Below are positions 60,701 through 64,000 of a DNA stretch of 64,000 nt, one piece after another. The notes under the pieces were generated by a model. It worked only from the letters and a program-made list of their open reading frames with translations. It made no database searches and was not told the origin of the DNA. The translations under genes were made by a program, and so were the position numbers. The stretch is from Solanum dulcamara (taxonomy: Eukaryota > Streptophyta > Magnoliopsida > Solanales > Solanaceae): positions 50,549,001 to 50,613,000 of the forward strand of contig NC_077243.1 in assembly GCF_947179165.1 (NCBI RefSeq), in the 5' to 3' direction. Positions within the stretch are counted from its first letter, which is position 1, and each line of letters begins with the position of its first letter.

Positions 60701-61437
60701 TAGAACTACTTTGGTATGTATCTAAGGACCCCGAGATGTGAATTAATATAGTCCTAATGGCCTTTAGAGGACACTTGAGCTGATCATATTACCATCCTGA
60801 TTCTCAGACGCTAGTTTAGCTTTCTTATTCTATTGAGTCTCCAATAATGAGTTAAACTGCATATAGTTACTCACTACTCTACTCGTGTATACTGTAGCAC
60901 TTCTTTCACTAAGTTCCGGACCGGGAATAGTAATCGTGCATAATTCACTGCATTGTCCACCGAGTCCCTCACTAGAGGGCCGGGATACGTATGTATATAT
61001 ATATATATATATGATGATATGTTGTAATAAGGTGGTGATGGCACTGGGTTGTGATGATCTTACAGGTGTATCCACCGGACCCCTGATAGGGCCGGCTATA
61101 TGATATAATTTGAACATTCATGTTTTTATGATTCACAGAGTACAGGTACAGAGGCTTCTTTTATAATGTACTGGATTCCCTGCTTCTCCGCTTCAAATAT
61201 GTTTTCAGTTATGCTATGTTATGTTGTGTTAATGTATCACAATAAAGGGGGAAATTGTGAATTATTTATGTTCAGAAACAGAATATGCATGATTTGCAAA
61301 ATCATATAAGAAGAAATAACTAGATGCTTAACAAATGTAACTGGCATCAAAGTATTTACCTGTGGTGGGATAGGGCATACAATCAATTTCATCTTTTATT
61401 GCAATTGGAACTCCATCCAAAACAGATAATGGTTCAC
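6705..61437 (-). CDS. FAAH: FAAH-like amidase-signature hydrolase gene, 15 exons, 5' end outside the window
   Basis: Coding exons (minus strand, 5' to 3'): 61437-61360, 50238-50091, 49841-49729, 44794-44719, 44550-44479, 44379-44328, 44190-44119, 44049-43969, 43786-43683, 43527-43435, 34534-34466, 33823-33759, 7342-7281, 7045-6950, 6764-6705 (TAA 6707-6705). They join in one frame of 1,241 nt with no stop or frameshift, and every intron is GT-AG. Amidase-signature serine hydrolases cleave amide bonds; plant FAAHs hydrolyse N-acylethanolamines, usually at membranes. Seen directly: catalytic Lys in IAIKDE (residue 15 of the visible part), the Ser-rich GGSSSGS motif with cis-Ser at residue 91, and nucleophile Ser115 in GGGSVRMPA. 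The C-terminal part contains [24 protein letters not shown] and [12 protein letters not shown]. About 190 N-terminal residues are missing upstream of 61437. A related plant amidase of unknown substrate is the main alternative; the substrate is inferred. Confidence 0.93.
6950..7045 (-). CDS. Amidase exon 14
   Basis: Acceptor GGGTAG, donor GTAAGT; exactly 32 codons, phase 0. It encodes [20 protein letters not shown] then [17 protein letters not shown]....PIGLQ..G.PW.E is a hallmark of the amidase C-terminus. Confidence 0.95.
7281..7342 (-). CDS. Amidase exon 13
   Basis: Acceptor TTTCAG, donor GTATGC; 62 nt. After a split Ala it encodes [20 protein letters not shown], the strongly conserved C-terminal substrate-pocket segment of plant FAAH-like enzymes. 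It lies 26.4 kb from exon 12. Confidence 0.93.
8819..9003. mobile_element. Candidate MITE (hAT-like ends)
   Basis: The left end GTCCGTTTGGATTGGCTTAC and the right end, read in reverse, GTATCTGTTTTGACTCAACT form imperfect inverted repeats around about 150 bp of AT-rich sequence. GTCCGTTTGGATTG is a common end of plant hAT-type MITEs. No clear target duplication is visible. Confidence 0.4.
9361..9713. mobile_element. Candidate MITE
   Basis: The left end GAGTCATTTGATACGAGGTA and the reverse-read right end GAGTTTGTTTGATAGGGTGT are related inverted repeats about 350 bp apart, with an AT-rich non-coding middle. The superfamily cannot be assigned because no target duplication is evident. Confidence 0.4.
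10020..12200 (+). mobile_element. Ty1/copia remnant: LTR-like leader and gag
   Basis: 10020-10920 reads like a copia LTR (...TGTAACCTG..., a primer-like tail near 10910). 11020-11700 carries a degenerate UBN2-type gag: the frames include [34 protein letters not shown] and [13 protein letters not shown]. Stops and frameshifts are frequent and no pol follows, so this is a truncated dead copy. Confidence 0.65.
12201..12849. other. Unassigned repeat-like intron sequence
   Basis: ATG/CATG-rich sequence resembling the U5 half of a long LTR. The 80-codon frame at 12269-12511 has no family features. I see no gene. Confidence 0.35.
12850..14634 (-). mobile_element. L1-type LINE fragment: nucleic-acid-binding tail, endonuclease, linker
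   Basis: Read leftward from 14630: a Glu/Lys-rich ORF1-like end, a degenerate Cys-knuckle ([11 protein letters not shown]), then the apurinic endonuclease with a damaged GGDFN-type motif (NFNVI near 13470), [15 protein letters not shown] and [17 protein letters not shown]. After that comes the endonuclease-RT linker DHAPMLL...KPFKF-like text down to 12850, where RT should begin but is absent. It is truncated and stop-ridden. Confidence 0.72.
13262..13450 (-). pseudogene. LINE endonuclease core fragment
   Basis: A single open stretch of the L1-type endonuclease: [20 protein letters not shown], then [19 protein letters not shown]. In plant L1 endonucleases the segment reads (T/S)W.NGR....(I/C)..(R/K)LDR(V/F)L. 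Upstream the Gly run is encoded by a 14-bp homopolymer (plus-strand C at 13435-13448), a likely slippage site. Confidence 0.7.
14635..16530 (+). repeat. Long gypsy LTR, family A, copy 1 (3' truncated)
   Basis: Starts TGTAACACCTCG at 14635 and is clearly related along its length to 22811-25058: the same series of CGTAG/CTACG modules, the same CTCATTCACT...CTCCCAAGG...TTCAAGCTTCAAG leader, and the same GCACCGAGTG block (15969). It breaks off near 16530, where another LTR family begins. The right border is approximate. Confidence 0.68.
16531..19151 (+). repeat. Long gypsy LTR, family B
   Basis: The right border is well supported: ...GCGTCGTAACA at about 19151, followed within a few bases by a tRNA-Met primer site. 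It contains the cruciform-forming stretch at 17160-17275. The left border is uncertain, because the sequence changes character near 16530. About 2.6 kb, no genuine ORF. Confidence 0.6.
19155..19166 (+). other. Primer-binding site (initiator Met tRNA)
   Basis: TGGTATCAGAGC, the standard complement of the plant initiator methionine tRNA 3' end, three bases after the end of the family B LTR. It marks the start of a retrotransposon internal region. Confidence 0.85.
19167..20880 (+). pseudogene. Gypsy gag, plus strand
   Basis: It begins with an Arg/Gly-rich N-terminus after 19365, then frames at 19584-19895 ([20 protein letters not shown]) and 19941-20147 ([40 protein letters not shown]), the classic Retrotrans_gag signature. 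Several single stops (such as 19893, 20145) and later frame changes disrupt it. It follows an LTR and primer site as expected. Confidence 0.8.
20881..21490 (+). pseudogene. Gypsy protease and RT leader, broken
   Basis: The frames give [20 protein letters not shown], where family members have FD(S/P)G: the catalytic Gly is Trp here. Then [12 protein letters not shown] and, at 21180-21431, [24 protein letters not shown] and [12 protein letters not shown]. The sequence stops before the RT palm. Confidence 0.75.
21491..22570 (+). pseudogene. Gypsy RNase H, integrase and chromodomain tail; RT deleted
   Basis: The sequence jumps directly to the RNase H connection (FLGLIGYYR near 21540, KVKFQWSEA near 21620), then after a second gap to integrase ([16 protein letters not shown] near 21830) and the tail with [11 protein letters not shown] near 22470. 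The RT palm and the integrase zinc finger are missing, so at least two internal deletions occurred. It is highly similar in text to the minus-strand element at 1-4235. Confidence 0.78.
22811..25058 (+). repeat. Long gypsy LTR, family A, copy 2 (complete 3' LTR)
   Basis: TGTAAGGACC...TCATGACA, 2,248 bp, bounded on the left by a purine tract AAGGGGAAAATAT (22798-22810) that serves as polypurine tract. It follows the gypsy pol end, the expected place of a 3' LTR. It shares blocks with 14635-16530 and carries numerous CTACG/CGTAG modules at 22880-23340. Confidence 0.75.
25041..27510 (-). pseudogene. Copia integrase, RT and RNase H
   Basis: Integrase text includes SDRGEYI (near 27160). RT entry lies within 26815-26624 ([20 protein letters not shown]). 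The RT active-site box near 26010 reads YVDYLIFT instead of YVDD. 25903-25559 has [20 protein letters not shown] and [20 protein letters not shown], and 25250-25041 the RNase H tail ([12 protein letters not shown]). Frames are disrupted throughout. Confidence 0.82.
27496..27510. repeat. Left target-site duplication of the RTE insertion
   Basis: AAGCTTCAAATCATA, identical to 31538-31552. It is part of the copia integrase frame. Confidence 0.93.
27511..31537 (+). mobile_element. RTE-clade non-LTR retrotransposon (LINE), full-length or nearly so
   Basis: It is flanked by perfect 15-bp direct repeats AAGCTTCAAATCATA (27496-27510 and 31538-31552), and the interrupted copia frame reads through when the insert is removed. 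4,027 bp: GC-rich 5' leader, one long endonuclease-RT frame, 3' UTR, and a short (TTG)n tail at 31523-31537 instead of poly(A), typical of the RTE clade. It is younger than the copia it sits in. Confidence 0.92.
28182..31142 (+). pseudogene. RTE endonuclease/reverse transcriptase polyprotein with seven in-frame stops
   Basis: One frame throughout, with no frameshift. Endonuclease: [37 protein letters not shown] and NFNGHIG (about residues 40-240). [35 protein letters not shown], the active-site box LFADDIVLI (intact) and [16 protein letters not shown]-terminal [11 protein letters not shown] and GRGRPKKY. Stops at 28398, 28440, 28896, 29946, 30927, 31041 and 31077 (first base) precede the natural end at 31140. 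The true start codon is unclear; the first in-frame candidate at 28182 is GTG. Confidence 0.9.
31538..31552. repeat. Right target-site duplication of the RTE insertion
   Basis: AAGCTTCAAATCATA directly after the (TTG)n tail; identical to 27496-27510. Confidence 0.93.
31585..32768 (-). pseudogene. Copia gag and protease
   Basis: Gag runs from 32768 with [20 protein letters not shown], then LKMIESE; a zinc-knuckle remnant lies within 32243-32034 ([16 protein letters not shown]). The protease frame at 32010-31585 has [12 protein letters not shown], where the family motif is W..DSG(A/C)..H(M/I)(T/S): the catalytic DSG is DND here. [17 protein letters not shown] follows, a conserved copia segment. 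Confidence 0.8.
32781..33758. other. Unassigned intron sequence with weak coding-like text
   Basis: The plus-strand frame at 32732-32950 ([40 protein letters not shown]) and the following broken text to 33430 look like decayed coding sequence of a mobile element. I do not recognise the family. 33440-33758 is plain AT-rich sequence. Confidence 0.35.
33759..33823 (-). CDS. Amidase exon 12
   Basis: Acceptor TGTAG, donor GTATAA; 65 nt. It encodes [20 protein letters not shown] then G, the short loop between TPTIG and the conserved GNFLGLPA segment. It was located because exons 11 and 13 have incompatible phases; this exon repairs both. Its base composition is more GC-rich than the flanking introns. 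Confidence 0.9.
34466..34534 (-). CDS. Amidase exon 11
   Basis: Acceptor TTTCAG, donor GTACGT; 69 nt. It encodes [20 protein letters not shown] then TI. The D(V/A)IVTPT motif is diagnostic for the C-terminal half of amidase-signature enzymes. The split Gly codon joins exon 12. Confidence 0.92.
34535..35590. other. Intron sequence left of the copia insertion
   Basis: AT-rich, no gene. The pyrimidine-rich block 34920-35160 gives a 69-codon frame with no family features. The five bases before the next element, GTACC (35586-35590), are its target-site duplication. Confidence 0.5.
35591..35859 (+). repeat. Copia 5' LTR
   Basis: 269 bp, starts TACTAAGTTAGCCAG and ends AAAGTTATTA. Matches 40271-40540. 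Contains a TATA-like CTATATATAGAG near 35720. The usual CA end is TA here. Confidence 0.9.
35860..35871 (+). other. Primer-binding site (initiator Met tRNA)
   Basis: TGGTATCAGAGC directly abuts the 5' LTR end. Confidence 0.9.
35930..37120 (+). pseudogene. Copia gag and protease
   Basis: Gag frames: [35 protein letters not shown] (36096-36281), and 36441 onwards with [17 protein letters not shown]. The zinc knuckle near 36680-36740 is damaged ([15 protein letters not shown]; two of the CCHC ligands are Tyr). The protease reads [12 protein letters not shown] near 37005-37040 with the DSG triad intact. [16 protein letters not shown] follows. Confidence 0.85.
37240..38240 (+). pseudogene. Copia integrase
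   Basis: Pre-integrase text ([17 protein letters not shown]), the catalytic core with [20 protein letters not shown] and [14 protein letters not shown], then [14 protein letters not shown] and [20 protein letters not shown]. Several frame changes (near 37560, 37700, 37900) and one stop-rich gap. Confidence 0.85.
38700..39450 (+). pseudogene. Copia reverse transcriptase
   Basis: [24 protein letters not shown] text near 38720-38800, [17 protein letters not shown] at 39118-39165 and the active-site box [11 protein letters not shown] near 39273-39305 (intact), then [17 protein letters not shown]. Stops and shifts upstream make it inactive. Confidence 0.87.
39460..40200 (+). pseudogene. Copia RNase H
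   Basis: 39649-39966 encodes [20 protein letters not shown], then [20 protein letters not shown], the copia RNase H signature. [14 protein letters not shown] and the tail ADILIKGLG follow, ending at the stop just before the polypurine tract. Confidence 0.88.
40271..40540 (+). repeat. Copia 3' LTR
   Basis: 270 bp, starts TATTGAGTTAGCCAG after the polypurine tract TTTGAGGGGGTG (40259-40270), ends AAAGTTATCA, and is followed by the GTACC target duplication. Confidence 0.9.
40546..42093 (+). mobile_element. LTR-retroelement internal fragment with 'putative plant transposon protein' ORF
   Basis: The ORF below lies in the middle, followed by Glu/Lys-rich coiled-coil text (about 41340-41610), a pyrimidine-rich spacer and a polypurine tract CAAAAAGGGGGAAAA (42077-42091) just before an LTR. 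This gives the 3' half of a copia-like or non-autonomous element. No RT is present. Confidence 0.6.
40731..41396 (+). pseudogene. Plant-transposon-protein-type ORF (function unknown)
   Basis: 221 codons. Recognisable segments: [60 protein letters not shown], and [20 protein letters not shown]. Ordered blocks of this type (E.(Q/L)LLFE.VNK..LPR.E.R..A...DL..ME.L......NLP....) are common in plant LTR elements and are annotated as putative plant transposon protein. The role is unknown. It continues out of frame past 41396 as a coiled coil, so the copy is broken. Confidence 0.6.
42094..42880 (+). repeat. LTR following the element at 40546
   Basis: TGTATTTTGG...GCCAACA, 787 bp, TG...CA bounded, preceded by a polypurine tract. 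No gene. No matching 5' LTR is seen upstream, so the element is truncated. Confidence 0.62.
42881..43434. other. Intron sequence beside exon 10
   Basis: AT-rich, no recognisable element. Short frames at 42855-43067 and 43158-43379 show no family features. Confidence 0.5.
43435..43527 (-). CDS. Amidase exon 10
   Basis: Acceptor ATAG, donor GTAAGC; 93 nt. It encodes [20 protein letters not shown] then [10 protein letters not shown]. The split Arg codon is completed in exon 11 across an 8.9 kb, transposon-filled intron. Confidence 0.9.
43683..43786 (-). CDS. Amidase exon 9
   Basis: Acceptor GAAG (the weakest in the gene), donor GTAAGT; 104 nt. It encodes [20 protein letters not shown] then [14 protein letters not shown]. 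The IPE(I/L)E.MR.AH..(S/T)IG pattern is shared with plant FAAH. The last Leu codon is completed in exon 10. Confidence 0.9.
43969..44049 (-). CDS. Amidase exon 8
   Basis: Acceptor TTTAG, donor GTAATT; exactly 27 codons, phase 0 at both ends. It encodes [20 protein letters not shown] then HHNYGWE, corresponding to the WFND helix segment of plant FAAH-like proteins. Confidence 0.9.
44119..44190 (-). CDS. Amidase exon 7
   Basis: Acceptor CCAG, donor GTTTGT; exactly 24 codons, phase 0 at both ends. It encodes [20 protein letters not shown] then KYEE, a proline-rich loop leading into the I-R-L-(A/G)-K-Y strand common to plant amidases. Confidence 0.88.
44328..44379 (-). CDS. Amidase exon 6
   Basis: Acceptor CCAG, donor GTAAAA; 52 nt encoding [17 protein letters not shown]. 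The YAAI(S/V)G motif is typical of plant FAAH-like amidases. The preceding 99-nt intron carries a long T tract (as read on the minus strand) that can serve as the polypyrimidine tract. Confidence 0.88.
44479..44550 (-). CDS. Amidase exon 5
   Basis: Acceptor GTCAG, donor GTTAGT; 72 nt. It encodes [20 protein letters not shown] then ALL. The donor at 44478 is the only GT choice that keeps phase: CTA GT joins T of exon 6 to give Val, followed by YAAISG. Confidence 0.9.
44719..44794 (-). CDS. Amidase exon 4 (nucleophile Ser)
   Basis: Acceptor TTTAG, donor GTATGT; 76 nt. It encodes [20 protein letters not shown] then VSHS. The first full codon, TCT at 44792-44790, is the nucleophilic Ser of the amidase signature, 24 residues after the cis-Ser, the same spacing I recall for rat FAAH (Ser217/Ser241). 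Confidence 0.95.
44795..46270 (+). mobile_element. Gypsy fragment: LTR-like piece and integrase C-terminus
   Basis: 44990-45170 shows GC-rich LTR-like phrases (GCAATCGCATAGAGG..., GCAATTGCGAAAG). 45650-45900 (plus) contains text equivalent to '...PRGDGPFQ(V/I)L.KI.DNAYK..L' and '..FNV..L..F', the gypsy integrase C-terminus, with stops. No intact frame. Confidence 0.55.
46277..47640. repeat. Mosaic of duplicated and inverted LTR pieces
   Basis: A segment of about 140 bp (46277-46420) recurs in the same direction at 47484-47625. Between them: an LTR at 46489-46955 (minus sense TGTTGGGTG...TTTCTAACA), a spacer with PBS-complement text (TCTAATACCACT at 47134-47145), and a second copy of the LTR end (47148-47290). 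After that a roughly 35-bp piece appears inverted relative to 46775-46815, then an inverted piece of the neighbouring LTR (47340-47470). No genes. Confidence 0.65.
47695..48412 (-). repeat. Copia-type LTR, minus orientation, with both PPT and PBS beside it
   Basis: Minus-strand TGTTGAGC...CATAACA, 718 bp. It is preceded on the minus strand by the polypurine tract GGAGGGGGAG (48424-48415) and followed by a primer site TGGTATCAGAGAC (47692-47680). A single LTR normally touches only one of these. Confidence 0.75.
48425..49728. other. AT-rich intron sequence, no gene
   Basis: The right part of intron 3 (exons 3-4). Very AT-rich. The 89-codon frame at 49078-49347 is hydrophobic by base composition only. 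I see no element borders. Confidence 0.5.
49729..49841 (-). CDS. Amidase exon 3 (Ser-rich loop, cis-Ser)
   Basis: Acceptor ATAG, donor GTAATC; 113 nt. It encodes [10 protein letters not shown], then [16 protein letters not shown], then [11 protein letters not shown], the first two thirds of the amidase signature. The cis-Ser codon is TCT at 49798-49796. The split Gly codon is completed in exon 4 across a 4.9 kb intron. Confidence 0.95.
50091..50238 (-). CDS. Amidase exon 2
   Basis: Acceptor GCAG, donor GTAAGA; 148 nt. The peptide contains [10 protein letters not shown] and [20 protein letters not shown], the conserved strand-helix segment between the catalytic Lys and the Ser-rich loop of amidase-signature enzymes. 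Its split Gly codons join exons 1 and 3 in frame. Confidence 0.93.
50930..51245. repeat. Degenerate GACC-rich repeat array
   Basis: Dozens of variants of GACCCGACACCCGAATTGGG-like text in loose tandem with a period of roughly 20-30 nt. Related arrays occur at 52085-52745 and 54100-54770, inside the tandem copies. No coding content. Confidence 0.75.
51360..55672. repeat. Tandem duplication, period about 2,016 bp, 2.1 copies
   Basis: Landmarks repeat at fixed spacing: GTGCCTCGCA at 51681 and 53697, CAAGATCTAGAG at 53041 and 55057, GGCAATGTCG at 51360, 53367 and 55383. Samples compared by eye differ at about 1-2% of positions, so the duplication is recent. The third copy stops at about 55672. 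Confidence 0.9.
52085..52745. repeat. Degenerate GACC-rich repeat array, second block
   Basis: The same motif family as 50930-51245, longer and more AT-rich. The near-identical block at 54100-54770 is its tandem duplicate. Confidence 0.78.
55905..56219. other. Intron sequence between elements, no gene
   Basis: AT-rich sequence of about 315 bp directly right of the TIR elements. Nothing recognisable. Confidence 0.5.
56220..56720 (-). pseudogene. Copia RNase H fragment
   Basis: The minus strand gives [18 protein letters not shown], a stop, [13 protein letters not shown], a stop, [16 protein letters not shown]. This is the copia RNase H segment (A..EAEYR....A..E..W....DN.SAI.IA) with Trp codons turned to stops. 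No other part of the element is nearby. Confidence 0.8.
56857..57000 (-). mobile_element. 3' tail of an RTE LINE or its SINE partner
   Basis: CAACAACAACATACCAGTGA at 56862 onward is the reverse of the RTE 3' end seen at 31440-31537 (...TTTCACTGGGTTGTTGTTG), and the adjacent ATGTACGTAGACCTTACTAC matches its GTAAGGTCTGCGTACATTCT. Only about 90-140 bp remain, so it is a 5'-truncated LINE or a SINE using the same tail. Confidence 0.78.
57060..57625 (+). pseudogene. Gypsy (Athila/Tat-like) gag-protease fragment
   Basis: The frame at 57147-57365 includes [20 protein letters not shown] and SFTLPIHIW; after frame changes, [40 protein letters not shown]. This is the retroviral-type protease region of Athila/Tat gypsy elements (D..DVLV(K/R)V..F..PADFV(I/V)LD). 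It ends abruptly at 57625 against a copia polypurine tract. Confidence 0.78.
57639..57920 (+). repeat. Copia LTR with adjoining PPT and PBS
   Basis: TATTGAAATAAATGCAG...CAAAGTTATCA, 282 bp. It shares start (TATTGA), end (TTACAAAGTTATCA) and size with the copia LTRs at 35591 and 40271. Polypurine tract TTGAGGGGAGCGG (57626-57638) on the left, primer site on the right. Confidence 0.72.
57921..57932 (+). other. Primer-binding site, one mismatch
   Basis: TGGTATTAGAGC directly after the LTR; initiator Met tRNA complement with C to T at position 7. Confidence 0.8.
57980..58562 (+). pseudogene. Copia gag, truncated
   Basis: [19 protein letters not shown], then [33 protein letters not shown] and [10 protein letters not shown], the UBN2-type gag N-terminus also seen at 36060-36240. 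Stops interrupt it. It is cut at 58562 by LTR sequence, so no pol follows. Confidence 0.82.
58563..58672. repeat. Short LTR-like fragment
   Basis: Begins TGTTACACCCCACACTTTTA. About 110 bp of gypsy-LTR-like start sequence squeezed between the copia gag and the next LTR unit. Confidence 0.4.
58992..59105 (+). promoter_or_regulatory. LTR promoter candidate with G-box palindromes and TATA
   Basis: CCACGTGG at 58992, CCAAT at about 59031, GACACGTGTC at 59045-59054 and again at 59068-59077, then CATATATATG at 59096-59105. CACGTG cores are bZIP/bHLH (ABRE/G-box) sites in plants. Activity is inferred from arrangement only. Confidence 0.5.
60994..61012. repeat. (TA)n microsatellite
   Basis: An uninterrupted run of TA dinucleotides inside the solo-LTR-like unit. 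Confidence 0.9.
61360..61437 (-). CDS. Amidase exon 1 of the visible set (catalytic Lys)
   Basis: Acceptor CTCAG, donor GTAAAT; 78 nt with two bases of a split codon at the start and one at the end. It encodes [19 protein letters not shown] followed by MPYPTT. The Lys of IAIK (61396-61394) matches the catalytic lysine of the amidase signature family. An earlier exon must exist beyond 64000. Confidence 0.92.
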
Positions 61438-62204
61438 CTGAGAAATAATCACATTGCCAAAAAAATTAAAAACACGATCCACTTAATTTTTTTCTAATAT
61501 ATAAAGAGATAAGTAATCACATTACGCAAAATATCATCTATTTTATTTTATCTCCCACCAAACCAAAAGAAAACAAAGGAAGAGAAAGTAATTAATTTAC
61601 TCCTTTCATGCATTTAAGGTAATGATATTTGACTAAGCATAGAATTATAACAATCATAAGAAATTTTTAATAAATTAAATATATGTGAAGTACTAAAAAA
61701 TTTCTCTTAAAAGAGTTATGATGTTACTTTCACATGTCTTCTCATTTTTTTCTTTCTTTTGTGGTAATGAACTCTAATATCGAATGAGTTCTACCAATTA
61801 TAAAATGAAAATATTAAAATTAAATAATTTTCACAAGAAATATGTCATTCATTTATTAGTATATTTTGGCTAAATGAAATGTAAAATATTTTTAACTTTT
61901 GCATCATTTTTGAATAATTATAAAAAATTGAGGAAGGCAAAATTGTATATCAATATTGTCCCAGTGACTTTAATAATCTCAATCACACAAATAAGTTTCA
62001 AATAGTATTAATGTGAAAATTATTTTATTTCAAAATAAGTGCCTGAATTAAGGATGTATTTCATTTTACCGAAATAAGATAAGTTACAATTCAATTATCA
62101 TAACTAGTCCTTTTTCAAGTGATTATTTTACTTTGTTAAGTTAAAAGACTTGATCAATTAATTAGGATGAATTATTAATCTCAATTTTTATTTCAATTAC
62201 TTTA
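61438..62204. other. AT-rich intron sequence upstream of exon 1, no gene
   Basis: I looked for a further amidase exon on the minus strand here and saw none. The sequence is AT-rich and without element features. Confidence 0.5.
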
Positions 62205-64000
62205 CTCTAAGATGAAGCCCCTTGTTTTCTACGTACTGAGTCTGAGGATGCTTATGAGTTCATCATCAACTATCACGAGAGGCTCCATAAGATGGGGTAG
62301 TGGAGAAATATGGGGTGAAGTTCTTCACTTTCCAACTAATGGGGGATGTTAAATTATGGTGGAGGGCATATATTGAGCATAGACGCGTCAGTTCACCTCT
62401 GCTAATATAGACACAATTTTACTCCATCTTCCTGGAGAAGTATGTTCCTCGTACTCTGCAAGATCGAAGACGCAATGAGTTCAACATTGTAGAGTAGAAG
62501 AATATGTCTGTCATAGAATATGAGGCTCGTTTTCACTCCTTATCCAAGTATTCTCTACAACTACTACCCACAAAAGAGGATAGGATCAGACAGTTTGTTA
62601 AAGATCTAAATGTGAGACTTCATCTTGCAACTCCGCAGATGGTATCTTCTAGTAAGTCAATTAGGAGGTAGTTGAGCATGCTAAGAATGTAGAGAGTGTG
62701 AAGTAAAATTTTTATGCTAAGTCTTTGGACATAAAGGTCAAGAAGGGTGGTGGTTTTAGTGGGTCTTTTTCTAAGGGACCAATTCCTTTGGCACCAATTC
62801 TCAGGGGAATTTTGAAAGCCTTATTTAGTCACCTATTCAGGTATCATCTGGGGTTCCATCTAGAACCAATCAGCAACCATAAGGGCAAAGGGGATATTCC
62901 TTCTTTTTTATTTTAATGTAGAGGCCGCCTTTGGACCGAGTTTTCTAGGAGTGTGGACAACTAATACACATTCATAAATAGTGTCCCAGATTTAGAAAGA
63001 CTGGTAGGTAGCTCAGCAACAGCAGACTTCTCAAGCCATTATTATAGCAAGTAGAGGAGAGAGTTCATTTAGCAAAGTTCTTCCTTAGCTTAGGCGAGGT
63101 GGATACACAACTGGTAGAGGTGACACTCAGCCTAGCAGCGTGGTGGTAAGGCAGGTAGAGGTAGTACTTAGCCCGAAAGAAATGGTGCATAGACAAGGGA
63201 CAATGCTCATTTTTATGCTTTTCCAGGTAGACTTGAGGCAAAAGCATCTGACATAGTGATCACATGTACCTTTCTTTTTTATGACCGGATGGCTCATCTT
63301 TATTTTATCTCGACTCTACATTTTTTTCTATGTATCTACTTACTTTGTATCTGTCTACGCATGATTTTAGAGTCTCTTGATATTTTTATGCATGTTTCTA
63401 CTTTGATGAAAAATTTTGTGATTGTTAATAGAGTCTATCGCTCTTACCTCGTGATTTTTATAGGTTATAAGGATTAGGTGGACTCAGTAATCATATACAT
63501 GATAGATATACATGATAAAGTTTGATGTCATCTTGGAGATGAGTTGATTGTCTCGATATCATGCCATTCTTGATTTTCATGCTAAGACTGTATCTATTTT
63601 TATGTCGGGATATCTAGATTAGAATAATGGGGAGATTGTAATTCTTCTCCTAAAATATCATATCTTTATTTTTGTGCTAAGAGGTCAGTAGAGAGGGGGT
63701 GTTTAGCATTCTTGGCTCATCTCCAAGATACTAGTATAGAATTCCTTCAATTGGTTTGATTCCTATGGTATGTGAATTCTTAAAGGTGTTTCCCGCCGAC
63801 TTACCTGGCATGCCACCAGAATGGGATATTGATTTTATCATTGACTTAGAGCCGGGGAATCGCGCTATTTCTATTCTGCCATATTGGATGACACTGATTG
63901 AGTTGAAAGTTTTGTTGCAAGAGTTTTTCAGTAAAAGGTTTATTCATCCGAGTGCATCTCTTTGGGGTGCTCCTATCTTGTTTGTTAAGAAGAAATACGT
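62205..64000 (+). mobile_element. Ty3/gypsy element, gag to RT, continuing past the window
   Basis: Gag: TESEDAYEFIINYHERLHKM near 62250, then text equivalent to the 'W....F...F..K(Y/F)VP' region near 62430-62470 and the ...EYEARF.....Y region near 62515-62550. After a broken nucleocapsid/protease section, the RT leader PADLPGMPPEWDIDFIIDLE lies near 63798-63855, followed by RFIHPSASLWGAPILFVKKK at 63940-63996. Many stops, inactive. It separates exon 1 from the missing 5' exons. Confidence 0.85.

Larger units (their letters stand above)
58673..61241 (+). repeat. Solo-LTR-like unit, 2,569 bp
   Basis: Bounded by perfect 8-bp inverted ends TGTGATAC (58673-58680) and GTATCACA (61234-61241), as in LTRs (TG...CA). 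The internal layout is promoter-like: CCAAT, G-boxes and a TATA-like box near 59096, then a leader and a long GC-poor remainder. No coding region. No PBS or PPT adjoins and no 5-bp target duplication is seen (GAGAA versus ATAAA), so the borders are probable rather than proven. Confidence 0.6.

Noticed and set aside
1..64000. CRISPR array, operon or bacterial insertion
   Set aside because: No regular spacers; repeats are transposon-type, and the only host gene is spliced and eukaryotic.

Overview
This is a plant nuclear window: spliced exons with GT-AG introns, very AT-rich spacers, many decayed LTR and non-LTR retrotransposons and no prokaryotic gene organisation. The retroelement styles (long gypsy LTRs, an RTE LINE with a (TTG)n tail, initiator-Met-tRNA primer sites) fit a dicot and most likely Solanaceae (Solanum, Capsicum or Nicotiana). 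The family assignment is inference from memory, not a database match.

The one host gene I can support lies on the minus strand. It is an amidase-signature gene of the plant fatty acid amide hydrolase (FAAH-like) type. Fifteen exons between 61437 and 6705 join in a single open frame of 1,241 coding bases (412 complete residues plus the end of one split codon, then TAA). All fourteen introns are GT-AG and every split codon resolves. The Lys-Ser-Ser catalytic triad is present: residues 15, 91 and 115 of the visible part. The first exons (roughly 190 residues, judged from family length) lie beyond base 64000. The gene therefore covers more than 54.7 kb, and about 98% of that is intron.

Layout from left to right. 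1-4235: minus-strand Ty3/gypsy wreck. 4236-5760: LTR-derived pieces. 5760-6704: 3' flank. 6705-7342: last three exons. 7343-33758: a 26.4 kb intron holding a copia gag remnant, an L1-type LINE fragment, two gypsy LTR families with a rearranged gag-pol, and a minus-strand copia split by a 4.0 kb RTE LINE with a perfect 15-bp target-site duplication. 33759-34534: two exons. 34535-43434: an intron with a complete decayed copia (TSD GTACC) and a second element with its LTR. 43435-44794: seven compact exons. 44795-49728: an intron with a gypsy fragment and a mosaic of inverted and duplicated LTR pieces. 49729-50238: two exons. 50239-61359: an 11.1 kb intron with nested elements bearing terminal inverted repeats, a 2,016-bp tandem duplication, copia and gypsy fragments, the 3' tail of an RTE/SINE and a 2.57 kb solo-LTR-like unit carrying G-box palindromes. 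61360-61437: first visible exon. 62205-64000: plus-strand gypsy gag to reverse transcriptase, running off the end.

The main interest is a probably functional amidase gene enlarged by repeated intronic insertions without loss of its frame. The insertions preserve a readable history: nested TSDs, tandem-type PPT-LTR-PBS arrangements, transition-only decay of the LINE ORF and unequal recombination between repeats. I found no previously unknown multi-gene system.
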